DNA of 54,971 nt from Bacteroidota bacterium (GCA_018692315.1 JABHKC010000188.1:1-54971), one strand, 5' to 3'. Shown: positions 1 to 8,622, numbered from the stretch's first letter. Numbers and translations: made by a program. The notes: generated by a model not told the origin, from the letters alone.

Positions 1-175
1 CCTGAATAATTCATAAATTTTCGTAACGAAAGGTTAAAATGTGTATCAGATTTGAACTACCACAGATTTTTATTTTTGAGTAATAGCGAGCTATTTTGAT
101 GGAATAAAAATTGAGGACGGTCAAAGATGATGTGCAGTTTGAGCTTGTGGTAGAAATATTTATGAATTATTCAGG
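1..175. repeat. MITE-like element with 17-bp terminal inverted repeats
   Basis: Bases 1-17 (CCTGAATAATTCATAAA) are the exact reverse complement of bases 159-175. Closer in, CTACCACA near 56-63 pairs with TGTGGTAG near 146-153, so the ends can fold into a longer imperfect stem. No reading frame of useful length lies inside. This fits a small non-autonomous mobile element or the fused ends of a decayed insertion sequence. The left boundary coincides with the window edge, so a target-site duplication cannot be checked. Confidence 0.5.
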
Positions 176-291
176 TTAAGATAGCATTATTTTTAAGTTT
201 TATATTATTGATGCGTCAAACTATCAACAAGATGGTTTGAAAATATGTCTCCAAATCGAAACCATTGTTATCGAAGCTCAGCAGCTTGAAT

Positions 292-684
292 TTATATTAG
301 TCCTAAACCAACTTTTATTTCTTCTGCTCTTTCGAGGTATTGGTAAATTTCTTCTCGTTTCGGATCAATACCTTTTTCTACAGCTTCTTTGCTTCTATTA
401 TACTGATTTTTAGTAAAGTTAATAAATCTTTTGGCTCTGGTGAAAGCATCTTTCTGGTCTTGCTCCGAAAATGTTTTCAGTTCGTCTATAACTATTTGTG
501 TGAAGTTGCCTTTGTTAGATTCCCAAAGTTCCAAAACTTCCTTTTTTTCTTTTTTTGTTAGATTATAGTCTAATTTGAAAACTCTATCAACATTTTTAAT
601 TTCATTTTTTGAAACATCATCATCAACACCTGCAATTGCAATCATTCCTGCATAAACTGCTTGTTTAAAATTAAATTCTGCCAT
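292..684 (-). CDS. Small helical protein, possibly TerB-like
   Basis: A 130-residue protein with no signal peptide or membrane segment. Residues ~8-40 (AVYAGMIAIAGVDDDVSKNEI and the following VDRVF segment) resemble the acidic-loop helix of TerB-fold proteins, in which a helix ends in a D/E-rich turn before a second helix. The rest is charged and rich in Lys, Glu and Asn, and is predicted mostly helical. TerB-like proteins often act as cytoplasmic scaffold or metal-associated proteins, but the match here is a short pattern only. The gene stands alone between the left-edge repeat and a 350-bp gene-free stretch. The start ATG at 684 follows an AT-rich leader. The family call is tentative; the reading frame itself is convincing. 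Confidence 0.55.
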   Translation of the reverse strand: MAEFNFKQAVYAGMIAIAGVDDDVSKNEIKNVDRVFKLDYNLTKKEKKEVLELWESNKGNFTQIVIDELKTFSEQDQKDAFTRAKRFINFTKNQYNRSKEAVEKGIDPKREEIYQYLERAEEIKVGLGLI

Positions 685-1035
685 TTTTTTAGTTTTATTA
701 AATATATTTATTAAGTTTATTTTTATTCAAATATTTTATACATCATTAAGTATCAGTACAATTACTTATATTTATAATTGATTCAATCATGAAAATTTTG
801 CATTATTTTTTTAAATGTAAATATATATATAAAAGTCGGAAACAAAATTTTTATTAAAAAAAAATGCTTTTTGAAGTGTGAAAATTTCATCATTTCAAAT
901 TTTGTTTTCAATTTTAAATGAAACTCAGTTCTGTCCATTTATATTTTTTTTGATTTCCATCTTTACAGAAAATTGTCTGTTTTAATAAAAATATACTGGA
1001 AAATGTTAGAATTTATGTATTAGCAAGAATTAGGC
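685..1035. other. Gene-free AT-rich stretch
   Basis: About 350 bases of very AT-rich sequence between the TerB-like gene and the hairpin at 1036. It should contain the leader and promoter of the minus-strand gene that starts at 684. I see no convincing promoter core, RNA gene or long repeat in it. Confidence 0.5.
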
Positions 1036-1073
1036 AAAAAAAAGGAAAGGGATTTTTATCTCTTTCCTTTTTT
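1036..1073 (-). terminator. Rho-independent terminator (bidirectional)
   Basis: A run of As followed by GGAAAG, an ~11-base loop and CTTTCC, then Ts. Read on the minus strand this gives a GC-containing stem followed by a U-tract, 20 bases beyond the stop of the LruC remnant. Its symmetry would let it work in both directions. Confidence 0.7.
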
Positions 1074-1093
1074 CTAAAATTTGACTTGTTGAA

Positions 1094-1590
1094 TTATGGA
1101 GCTAAATTTGGCAAATATGGATAAATTGCTGGATTTAGGTAATGTGCACAAACATTTGGAGTGAAACTTGAATGCTGTTCAATGTAAAAGTGAGAACAAG
1201 CTCTGTATCCTGTTTTTGGTTTATACCAATCTGCAAAATTTGCACCATTGCTTTCTACCCAATCAATAAATTTGAGATGCCCGAGGTTCATTTCAAGAAC
1301 ATTTACTGTTGAATCAACCACATCATTTACATTGATAGGACATCCTGACTCAATTGTATAATCAAAGTATGAACCTACATTTATTCCCCAGGCAAATTGT
1401 TTCCTGGAGTCCTGTAATCGTCATCCGGAGTGCTACATGTACCTAAAACTGTGGTGGCATAATCTGGCAAGTGTATTTCTAAACAACGACCAAAGGATGT
1501 AAAATTCTAAATAATAAAAGGATTCCTATTAGTAAGATTCAAATCGGTAGTTAAAACTCTTGAAACAAAATCAATATTATTAGTGAATAG
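1094..1590 (-). pseudogene. Decayed C-terminal fragment of an LruC/DUF4842 surface protein
   Basis: Joining minus-strand frames recovers the C-terminal part of an LruC-domain (DUF4842) protein, a Bacteroidota surface lipoprotein family of unknown function. In order one reads NRNPFII, EIHLPDYATT, TPDDDYRTPGNNLP, WGINVGSYFDYTIE and HLKFIDWVESNGANFADWY. These follow the family pattern of NPFI..., E(I/V)HLPDYPPT, DDD...YxTxNNLPW and HLxFAEWAESxGxxYxDWY. Two lesions are visible. An in-frame TAG at 1507-1509 sits between NPFII and NFTSFG. One base is missing near 1391-1392, between NNLP and WGINV. The N-terminal several hundred residues are absent; an in-frame TAA precedes about position 1590. The remaining open stretch (1094-1321) has only a GTG start and is unlikely to be a functional protein. 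Confidence 0.75.
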
Positions 1591-1691
1591 TTACAAAATA
1601 CTTTATACAAATAATTTTCTTTTATTTCAATTTTAATAATCAAAGTGTAAATTTTAAATTATTTTTGTAACTTTTTGTAAAAACTTTAACT

Positions 1692-2225
1692 ATGGATAAC
1701 TTTAGCTTTAGCTATATCGACATAATTATTCTTGTACCCTTGCTATGGGGCGCATATAAAGGGATAAAAAAAGGTTTAATTATTGAAGCTGCAAGTTTGG
1801 CTGCATTACTAATTGGAGTATATGGGGCCTCGATTTTTTCTTCATTGACCAAAGGAATTTTGACAAATACCTTCAATTTTCATTCGGAATATATGAGTAT
1901 AATTTCGTTTGGAATTACTTTTATTTTGATTGTATTTGTGGTTCATCTTATTGCTAAGGCTATTGACAGATTGGTTAGTGCCGTATCTCTGGGTTTTTTC
2001 AATAGAATTGCAGGATTGATTTTTGGTGTTGCGAAATTTGCTTTTTTTATCAGTATAATAATTGCTATTTTCAACAAATTCGATAAAGATTCAAAAATTA
2101 TTAAACCCGAATTGAAAGAAAAATCTTTTCTTTATGAACCAATTTCGTCTTTAGCTCCTATGATTTTTCCTTATTTGAATTTTGACAATGGTAAATCTGA
2201 AAAATCTGTTGAAAAGGAAATTTGA
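1692..2225 (+). CDS. CvpA family membrane protein
   Basis: A 177-residue inner-membrane protein with about four hydrophobic segments (roughly residues 7-25, 30-50, 65-88 and 100-125) and a charged C-terminal tail. The opening (a Y-x-D-hydrophobic helix, then WGAYKGIKKGLIIEAASLAAL) is the typical N-terminus of the CvpA/colicin V production family: a short first helix, a G-x-x-KG turn and a second helix. The family is linked to envelope homeostasis and export; its exact activity is unsettled. The start ATG at 1692 follows the leader directly, and a TAnnTTTG-type sequence lies at 1660-1667. The gene appears to be monocistronic and ends just before a ~130-bp repeat element. Confidence 0.8.
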   Translation: MDNFSFSYIDIIILVPLLWGAYKGIKKGLIIEAASLAALLIGVYGASIFSSLTKGILTNTFNFHSEYMSIISFGITFILIVFVVHLIAKAIDRLVSAVSLGFFNRIAGLIFGVAKFAFFISIIIAIFNKFDKDSKIIKPELKEKSFLYEPISSLAPMIFPYLNFDNGKSEKSVEKEI

Positions 2226-2234
2226 TATTTGTTC

Positions 2235-2365
2235 TTTAAGGGACTTCTAAAAATGCAAATTTCTTCGTTGTTTCAAAATTTCAAAATCCTCATTTACATT
2301 AGTAAACTACGGTTTTGAAATTTCTTACGCCTTGAAATTTACTATTTATAGAAGCCCCCCTTTAG
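2235..2365 (+). repeat. ~130-bp dispersed repeat, copy 1, with terminal inverted repeats
   Basis: This segment starts with GGGACTTCTAAAAAT and ends with TATTTATAGAAGCCCCCC, so its ends are imperfect inverted repeats. The same architecture and most of the interior (TTTCTTCGTTGTTTC, AAATCCTCATTTACA, TTTCTTACGCCTTGAA) recur at 51375-51502. It has no coding potential and looks like a MITE or REP-type element. Confidence 0.8.
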
Positions 2366-2468
2366 AATAAACTTTCCAATTTCAAAAAAATGGAAAAATA
2401 ATTTCTTATAATTATAAATATATCAGCAGAAATAAACTCGTGTAAATTAATTTGAAAATTTATAACTG

Positions 2469-4418
2469 TTAGCATTCTTTCCAATCGCCATTTTCTTTTA
2501 TCAATGCAATGAGTTCTTCAACTGCATTTTCTTCAGGAATATTTTTTTTCACAACCATATGCTCTTTATACAAAGATATTTTGCCTTTTTGGGTACCAAC
2601 GTATCCGTAGTCTGCATCGGCCATTTCGCCTGGTCCGTTCACAATGCAGCCCATCACTCCAATTTTTAAGCCTTTAAGATGCCCTGCTTTATTGCGAATT
2701 TTTGCAGTAGCAGTTTGTAAATCAAAAAGTGTACGCCCGCAAGAAGGGCAAGAAATGTATTCTGTTTTTGTAGTTCTGACTCGGCAAGCTTGCAATATTC
2801 CAAAGGAAAATGAATTAATTTTTTCAGGATTGGTATCAGAGTTTTCTTCAATTTTGTTTTGAATGAAAATTCCATCTCCAAATCCGTCAATAAATAGTGC
2901 ACCTATGTCAGCCGAACTTTTCAGCAATAGCGATTCGAAAGAATTCTCTGAATAAGAGCGATTAATTATTACCGGAATTGGGATGTCTCTTATTTTTAAT
3001 TCATTGAAAAAAGCGCGTTGGTCGGCAATGCCATTCGTGTTAGTCGTTTGGAGAATAAAAACACTTGTTTTATCCTTTGAGAAATCCTCAAATACTATTT
3101 CTGAAAAATCGGAATATTTAAGTTTGACAAAATTTATTTTTGCAGATTTTATTTTTGCCTTGGTAAATTCATCTAAATCGTAAATCGGAAAATAATTTTC
3201 ATTTTTTTCAAAGGAAGAAAGCCAATGTTTATACGAACAGATGATTTTCAAATTTTCAGGGAGCGTAAAACCTACCTTATTTATATCAATAAAAACATAT
3301 TCAGCAGCAAAATCATTTTTTGTCCATTGGTTTCTATTTTTATCAAAAAAATATCCAATTTTTTGAAAATCCGATTGTTCGATTTTTATTGAACTAAAAT
3401 CGGCAAGCACAACTGGCACGTTTTTATTGCCGATATTCTCAATATTTCTACTTAATCTTTTTTGATATTCGTAGGGATTGTATGCTATTTTCGAAATTGG
3501 TTTTATGGATTCGTGATTTTTTAAATTTTGAAAATTATCTCGCAATTTTTTCGCAACCGGAATTTCTCTTTCAGGGTCTTCGGTGAGCGATATTCTTATA
3601 GTAGCACCTATTCCATCGTTAAGTAAAGTTCCAATTCCGATGGCAGATTTTATCCTACCATCTTCGCCTTCGCCAGCTTCTGTAACTCCAAGATGGAGCG
3701 GATAATTCATTCCTTCTGCTTGCATTTGGCTCACTAACAAACGATTCGCCTGAACCATAATTTGTGTGTTGCTGGCTTTCATTGAAATCACGATATTATG
3801 AAAATCCGTGTCCCGACAAATTCGTAAAAATTCCATCGTAGATTCTACCATTCCTTTTGGGGTGTCGCCATATTTGCTTAAAATCCTGTCGGATAAAGAG
3901 CCATGATTTGTCCCAATGCGAATGGCTGTATTATTTTCTTTGCAAACTTTCAGTAATGGCAATAGGTTTTGATGAATTTTTTCTATTTCAAGTTTATATT
4001 CATCGTCTGTAAAATCTAATTTTTTAAAGTTTTTCTTATCAACATAATTTCCAGGATTTATCCTGACTTTATCGACATTTTTTGCAGCAACTAATGCTGC
4101 TTTCGGATTAAAATGAATATCGGCAATCAAAGGATTTGTGTATCCTTTTTTGCGTAGTTCAGATTTAATAATTGCCAAATTATCAGCTTCTTTCACTCCT
4201 TGAGCAGTGATTCTAACGAAATCGGCACCTTCATTAAATATTTTTATAGTTTGCTGAACTGTCGCTTCTGTATCCATAGTATTTGTGTTTGTCATCGACT
4301 GAACACTGACAGGATTATCTCCGCCAATTTCTTTTTGTCCAATTTTTACAATTGAAGATTTTGAGCGGGAAAATTCAGTAATACTATTACAATAATTGTT
4401 TTTTAGAGTTGAGTTCAT
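2469..4418 (-). CDS. ispG: 4-hydroxy-3-methylbut-2-enyl diphosphate synthase, long form
   Basis: IspG (GcpE) reduces methylerythritol cyclodiphosphate to HMBPP in the MEP isoprenoid pathway, using a 4Fe-4S cluster in the cytoplasm. The N-terminal TIM barrel carries QSMTNTNTMDTEAT, RITAQGVKEADNLA, LIADIHFNPKAA and KVRINPGNYVD. The C-terminal domain carries the cluster ligands CPSC and, 31 residues on, GCIVNGPGE. The protein is about 650 residues, against ~370 for the E. coli enzyme. The extra ~250-residue domain between barrel and cluster domain is the insertion known in plants, Chlamydia and Bacteroidota. The reading frame extends to 4442 through a TTG, but the ATG at 4418 (MNSTLKNN) is the more likely start. 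The gene lies 43 bases after a VOC gene on the same strand, so the two may be co-transcribed. Confidence 0.95.
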   Translation of the reverse strand: MNSTLKNNYCNSITEFSRSKSSIVKIGQKEIGGDNPVSVQSMTNTNTMDTEATVQQTIKIFNEGADFVRITAQGVKEADNLAIIKSELRKKGYTNPLIADIHFNPKAALVAAKNVDKVRINPGNYVDKKNFKKLDFTDDEYKLEIEKIHQNLLPLLKVCKENNTAIRIGTNHGSLSDRILSKYGDTPKGMVESTMEFLRICRDTDFHNIVISMKASNTQIMVQANRLLVSQMQAEGMNYPLHLGVTEAGEGEDGRIKSAIGIGTLLNDGIGATIRISLTEDPEREIPVAKKLRDNFQNLKNHESIKPISKIAYNPYEYQKRLSRNIENIGNKNVPVVLADFSSIKIEQSDFQKIGYFFDKNRNQWTKNDFAAEYVFIDINKVGFTLPENLKIICSYKHWLSSFEKNENYFPIYDLDEFTKAKIKSAKINFVKLKYSDFSEIVFEDFSKDKTSVFILQTTNTNGIADQRAFFNELKIRDIPIPVIINRSYSENSFESLLLKSSADIGALFIDGFGDGIFIQNKIEENSDTNPEKINSFSFGILQACRVRTTKTEYISCPSCGRTLFDLQTATAKIRNKAGHLKGLKIGVMGCIVNGPGEMADADYGYVGTQKGKISLYKEHMVVKKNIPEENAVEELIALIKENGDWKEC

Positions 4419-4460
4419 TAGCCTGTAATAACGAAATTGCAAATAATCAATAAAAAATCA

Positions 4461-5516
4461 CTAATCCTTCACTCTCCCAAAAGCAAGAGTTCTAAGCATC
4501 CATTTTGGCAGAGCTTTTTCAGGGTTTCTTTTTCTTAAATTTAAATACCAGCCCAATTTTTTCAGGATAGGGATTTTATGGGTTTCAACGAATTCTATCA
4601 AAGTGCCATCCGGATCTTCTATGTAGGAAAACTGTCCGGCAGCCTCGCCCATATCAAAACTGTTGCTCGAATCGACTGTGAATTCAAATCCCTTCGAGGC
4701 ACATTCTTTTTTAATATCCTCAATCCCATTTACATCGAAACATAAATGTATGAATCCTAAATCTCCCCAAAATCTATTTTCAAAGATTTTTCGGGCTTCG
4801 TAATCTATTGCTTGAATAAGTTCTATGCTTGTTGCACCCAACAATTCGCTAAATGCGCCTTGTCGTTTTTTGCTATGGCTTAATAAAATGCGCCGAAATT
4901 TTTTGTTTCCACCTGGCAAATTTGCAAAGTCAGGAAACACTCCAATCTCGTCGTAAATAATATTGTCGTATTCTAAAATATCGACATACAATTTTTTAGC
5001 TTTTTCGATATCTGAAACTCCAATAATTGCTCCTGAACAACCACCTGTGAAATGCTTCGATTTTGAAAACCAATCTTTCGATTCTTCTATTTGAAAAATA
5101 TTACCTAGAAAATCCCGCAAATAAAAAACTCGTTCTCCTGCCGGATTGATTTCAATTTTGCCAATTATTTCGAGCTTTTGTTGACTAAATTTTTCAAAAG
5201 CAATAGAAATATTTCTGGTTTTTATTTTTGCAACATAAATTCCTAAATCTCCGGTTTGTACTTCAAAATCAGGAGCTTCTGCTTTTCGTTTTGTGTATTG
5301 CCAAATTTCAAATCCACCACCGCCATTTATATTCATAGCTAAAACTGCATGTCTTTCCTGTGGCTCTCCTCCAGTGTATGGAAGCATTAGGCCGGCAGTT
5401 GCAGCTTCGTCAAAAATAGGTATATCCATTCCGAAGGCTTTTCTATACCATTTCCATGTTTTATAAACATCGGGGTTTCCAATGCCAATTTGCTGTATTC
5501 CACTTATTATTTTCAT
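4461..5516 (-). CDS. VOC family protein with two glyoxalase-fold domains
   Basis: A 351-residue cytoplasmic protein with two vicinal-oxygen-chelate modules. The first covers about residues 1-130, opening with IQQIGIGNPDVYKTWKWYRKAF and closing with FYLRDFLGNIFQIEE. The second covers about residues 160-310, with AIIGVSDIEKAKKLYVDILEYD, GFIHLCFDVNGIEDIKKEC and YIEDPDGTLIEFVETHKIP. Metal ligands of the second module are probably the His in FIHLCFDV and the Glu in LIEFVE. VOC enzymes include glyoxalase I, extradiol dioxygenases and epimerases; nothing here selects one substrate. A ~40-residue basic C-terminal tail follows the second module. The gene lies directly upstream of ispG on the same strand, but no pathway link is evident. 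Confidence 0.8.
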   Translation of the reverse strand: MKIISGIQQIGIGNPDVYKTWKWYRKAFGMDIPIFDEAATAGLMLPYTGGEPQERHAVLAMNINGGGGFEIWQYTKRKAEAPDFEVQTGDLGIYVAKIKTRNISIAFEKFSQQKLEIIGKIEINPAGERVFYLRDFLGNIFQIEESKDWFSKSKHFTGGCSGAIIGVSDIEKAKKLYVDILEYDNIIYDEIGVFPDFANLPGGNKKFRRILLSHSKKRQGAFSELLGATSIELIQAIDYEARKIFENRFWGDLGFIHLCFDVNGIEDIKKECASKGFEFTVDSSNSFDMGEAAGQFSYIEDPDGTLIEFVETHKIPILKKLGWYLNLRKRNPEKALPKWMLRTLAFGRVKD

Positions 5517-5701
5517 TTTACTTTTTGCTGTTATTTATTTTGATAAAAATATTAGAAATTATAAATTGGGAAAAATCTTCTGTAATTTAAAGATTCTTTC
5601 AATAAATAATTAAAATTTTCAAAGTAATATTCTTGAATCATAATTCACCTTAAAACTATCGAAATGAAATTTGTAATTCATAATTACTAATTCATAACTC
5701 T

Positions 5702-6496
5702 CTATGTTGATTTAACTTTCAAAGCAATTTTTTCAAATATGGCTGGGAAAAATCTTCGTATATGAACTAATAAAACTTCTTTGCCTCCAATATTTACTTC
5801 TTTTTTGTTTTTTTTGATTGCATCAATTATTTGTTGTGCACATAATTCCACCGGAATTCCGTGTTTTTGACCGCCGTCCATTTTTCCATATGGTTTCCCA
5901 TTGCCCGAGAGTGCATTTTTTGAGATATTTGTTTGCACACGCCCAGGTATCGCAATTGTAACTTTAATATTTTTCTTTTTTAGTTCGAGCCTGGCAGTTT
6001 CATAAAATCCATGAAGGGCATGTTTCGATGCAGAATATGCCGAGCGTAGTGGAAATCCAAATTTCCCAACTATGCTACTAATTGCAACAATATGCCCGCT
6101 TTTTTGTTTTATCATAGTAGGTAAAACGCTTTTAGTGAGGGTAATGGAAGAGAAAAAATTCACTTCCATTAATTTTCGGTCGTTTTCGATAGGTGTTTCT
6201 TCAATATACGATCTCTGGCTCATGCCACCGTTGTTTATCAGCAAATCTATTCTCCCAAACTTTTTTATTAACGAATTTGTAAGCTCATCAATATTTTTTG
6301 TGTCAAGTAGATCGAAAGCTGCAATAAATATATTATCTGCATTTTCTGCACAATTATTTTTTACTCTTTCCAATTCGTTTTCCCGGCGTGCCGAAATTAT
6401 TATTTTAGCTTTTTCTTTGCTAAATAAATATGTTAAAGCCTCGCCAATTCCGGACGAAGCTCCTGTTATCCAAACTATTTTTCCAGTGTAATTCAT
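5702..6496 (-). CDS. Short-chain dehydrogenase/reductase (SDR)
   Basis: A 264-residue classical SDR oxidoreductase with an NAD(P)-binding Rossmann fold. The cofactor motif is TGASSGIGEAL at residues ~11-21, followed by a basic RR after beta-2 (SARRENEL), which favours NADP(H). The structural NNGG motif lies near residue 90. The catalytic triad is the Ser of AISSIVG plus YSASKHAL (Tyr and Lys four residues apart). PGRVQTNIS matches the usual PGxVxT segment. The C-terminus (VHIRRFFPAIFEKIALKV) is basic and hydrophobic, as in DHRS7-like SDRs that sit at membranes. The substrate cannot be predicted. The gene is divergent from the MnmD-like gene with a 134-base gap. Confidence 0.85.
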   Translation of the reverse strand: MNYTGKIVWITGASSGIGEALTYLFSKEKAKIIISARRENELERVKNNCAENADNIFIAAFDLLDTKNIDELTNSLIKKFGRIDLLINNGGMSQRSYIEETPIENDRKLMEVNFFSSITLTKSVLPTMIKQKSGHIVAISSIVGKFGFPLRSAYSASKHALHGFYETARLELKKKNIKVTIAIPGRVQTNISKNALSGNGKPYGKMDGGQKHGIPVELCAQQIIDAIKKNKKEVNIGGKEVLLVHIRRFFPAIFEKIALKVKST

Positions 6497-6630
6497 TATT
6501 CTTGCAAAAGTAATTTTTCAAATTAGATATTTTGAAACTTATGGAAAATATTTTGTTGTACTGGTTTAAATATTAGAAAAATGGAATTACTTTGTGAATC
6601 ATTTATCTTATTAATAATTCTGCAAATTTT

Positions 6631-7293
6631 GTGAATAAATATAAAATCATAACCAGCGATGATGGTTCAAATACAATTTTTCTGCCTGAGTATAATGAAA
6701 GCTACCATTCAACTTTTGGTGCAATTCAAGAATCGATGCATGTTTTCATAAAATCAGGTTTTTTAGAGATAGAGAAGCAAGAAATTTCTGTGTTTGAGCT
6801 TGGTTTTGGGACAGGTTTAAATACCCTATTAACATTTATTGAGGCTGAAAAACTTGGGAAAAGTATTGATTATCATGCAATTGAATTGTTTCCTCTAAAA
6901 AAAGAATTGGTTAAACAACTTAACTATTGCAAATTGTTAAGTCAAGAATGCGACCAAATTTTCAATAAAATACATGAAGTTGCTTGGAACCAAAGCGTAG
7001 CTATTTCTGACAATTTTAGTTTAACAAAAATAATAGCAAATTTCGAGAATTTTGAGTTTGCCGAAAAAATTGATCTTTTTTATTTCGATGCTTTTGCACC
7101 GGAAGTTCAACCCGAACTTTGGACAAACTCTATTTTCGAAAGAGTGTTCGATAACATGAATAAGAATGGAATTTTGACTACTTATTCTTGCAAAGGTTCT
7201 GTAAAACGAGCTTTAAAATCGGCAGGATTTCAAATAGAGAAAATTCCTGGACCAAAAGGTAAACGTGAAATCTTGAGGGCAAGGAAAATGTGA
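6631..7293 (+). CDS. mnmD: MnmD-like tRNA 5-methylaminomethyl-2-thiouridine methyltransferase
   Basis: A 220-residue SAM-dependent methyltransferase of the MnmC N-terminal/MnmD type (Methyltransf_30). It would carry out the last methylation of the wobble uridine modification (nm5s2U to mnm5s2U) in certain tRNAs. Family features are the opening SDDGSNTIFLPEYNESYHSTFGA, the SAM-binding loop FELGFGTGLNTL, FYFDAFAPEVQPELW and the closing YSCKGSVKRALKSAGF...GPKGKREILRA. It lacks the FAD oxidase half of E. coli MnmC, as in standalone MnmD proteins. The start is a GTG at 6631; no earlier in-frame ATG fits, and the first residues already match the family opening. It is transcribed toward the sigma factor gene 62 bases downstream, which has its own promoter. 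Confidence 0.85.
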   Translation: MNKYKIITSDDGSNTIFLPEYNESYHSTFGAIQESMHVFIKSGFLEIEKQEISVFELGFGTGLNTLLTFIEAEKLGKSIDYHAIELFPLKKELVKQLNYCKLLSQECDQIFNKIHEVAWNQSVAISDNFSLTKIIANFENFEFAEKIDLFYFDAFAPEVQPELWTNSIFERVFDNMNKNGILTTYSCKGSVKRALKSAGFQIEKIPGPKGKREILRARKM

Positions 7294-7309
7294 ATTTGTA
7301 AATTTAATT

Positions 7310-7334
7310 GCAACTATTTTTATATCTTGCATCT
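7310..7334 (+). promoter_or_regulatory. Putative ECF-type promoter, shared with 11286
   Basis: GCAACTATTT, six bases, then CTTGCATCT, ending 22 bases before the sigma factor ATG. The same ten-base and nine-base blocks with the same six-base spacing occur at 11286-11310. The AAC-containing upstream block resembles -35 elements read by ECF sigma factors, so autoregulation by the adjacent sigma factor is likely. Confidence 0.65.
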
Positions 7335-7355
7335 ATAATTTGAATAATTAAAAAT

Positions 7356-8603
7356 ATGGTTGTTGATCAACAATTAGTTACTGGCTGTAGAGCTGCTGAT
7401 GAGAAGTCGCAAAGATTGTTGTACGAACAATTTTCTCCAACTATGTTTGGAATTTGTTTGAGCTATTGCACGAATCGTCAGGAAGCAGAAGATTATTTAC
7501 AGGAAGGATTTATTACTATTTTTAATAAAATAGATAAATATTCGGGTGAAGGAAGTTTTATTGGTTGGATGCGAAGAATAATGATCAACACCGTTCTTAT
7601 GGGGTTAAGGGCAAAAAAGATTGAAAATAAAGTTGTAAGCATTGACAAAATCAACGAATTAAATATTGATTCAAAAAGTTTTGACAATTCGGAATATTGC
7701 GGCGAAGAAATTAAGTCAACAATATTAGATGCCGAGTTTGACTCAAAAGAGATTCTCGAAATTGCTCACACCTTGCCCGAAGGATATAGAGCTGTTTTTA
7801 ATCTTTATGTTATTGAAGGATATAAACATAAGGAAATTGCAAAAACTTTGGGTATAAAAGAATCGACATCGAAAAGTAAGCTTTTACGTGCAAGAAAACA
7901 ACTTCAACAAAAGTTATTTGATATAAGCATGGAAAGGAAGAAAAAAAACAAAAGGAAATTAGTTTACGCATTTGCACCTTTGGCTATGAATGAAAATTTT
8001 AAATATATAGACGAAATATTAAAAAAAGCATATACTAACTTGCAAGCTACACCCACGAAAAATTGGTTGGATTTGAAGCAAAAAATGCAATCGTATGGGA
8101 ATAAAACTTCAAGTATAGAATCTGCCCAATCAGAAATATCTAATTCTGGCATTGAATTACAAAATTCATTTTTAAGTTCAGTAAGTAATGCTGGTTCTAC
8201 TTTTATTAACTTTTTAAGCACTCATATTATTTCAACTCTTAGCATCGTAACTGTTGCAACTATCGGAATAACTTACCTCTCCTTGGAGAATACCAATGAT
8301 ATTGAAAATAGTAGTATCTCAGTAAAAAATGCTGAAAACAAAAATATTATTGAAACAAAAAACCAAAATATTTTATCTACGGAAAATTCAAGTGTGAGCA
8401 ATACGGAAAACGATATTATACATACAATAGAGGATAAACCTGAACACTCCACAAATATTGGCTCAATCAATGAAAATATTTTGCCCGATAATGTGATTAT
8501 CGATACAATAAAAGTTCCAGTCAAAAAAACTATTTATAAGACAAAAACCATTAGAATTACTGATACAATCAGGAAACAAAAACAAATATTTAGAAACAAA
8601 TAG
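7356..8603 (+). CDS. ECF sigma factor fused to anti-sigma-like segment and membrane anchor
   Basis: A 415-residue protein, more than twice the usual ECF sigma length. Sigma region 2 spans ~20-85 (LLYEQFSPTMFGICLSYC, then DYLQEGFITIFNKIDKY and a FIGWMRRIMINT helix). Region 4 spans ~133-187 (LPEGYRAVFNLYVIEGYKHKEIA, then KESTSKSKLLRARKQL). Residues ~213-247 (YIDEILKKAYTNL...TPTKNWLDLKQKM) resemble the short cytosolic segment at the N-terminus of Bacteroidota membrane partners of ECF factors. One hydrophobic helix follows at ~291-308, then a Ser/Asn-rich stretch and a tail with DTI repeats (IDTIKVP, TDTIRK). The predicted topology puts the sigma domain in the cytoplasm and the C-terminus in the periplasm. 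Activation by proteolytic release or by conformational signalling from the barrel protein encoded 20 bases downstream is inferred. The frame is intact throughout. Confidence 0.85.
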   Translation: MVVDQQLVTGCRAADEKSQRLLYEQFSPTMFGICLSYCTNRQEAEDYLQEGFITIFNKIDKYSGEGSFIGWMRRIMINTVLMGLRAKKIENKVVSIDKINELNIDSKSFDNSEYCGEEIKSTILDAEFDSKEILEIAHTLPEGYRAVFNLYVIEGYKHKEIAKTLGIKESTSKSKLLRARKQLQQKLFDISMERKKKNKRKLVYAFAPLAMNENFKYIDEILKKAYTNLQATPTKNWLDLKQKMQSYGNKTSSIESAQSEISNSGIELQNSFLSSVSNAGSTFINFLSTHIISTLSIVTVATIGITYLSLENTNDIENSSISVKNAENKNIIETKNQNILSTENSSVSNTENDIIHTIEDKPEHSTNIGSINENILPDNVIIDTIKVPVKKTIYKTKTIRITDTIRKQKQIFRNK

Positions 8604-8622
8604 TGCGATTTAAATACGGATT

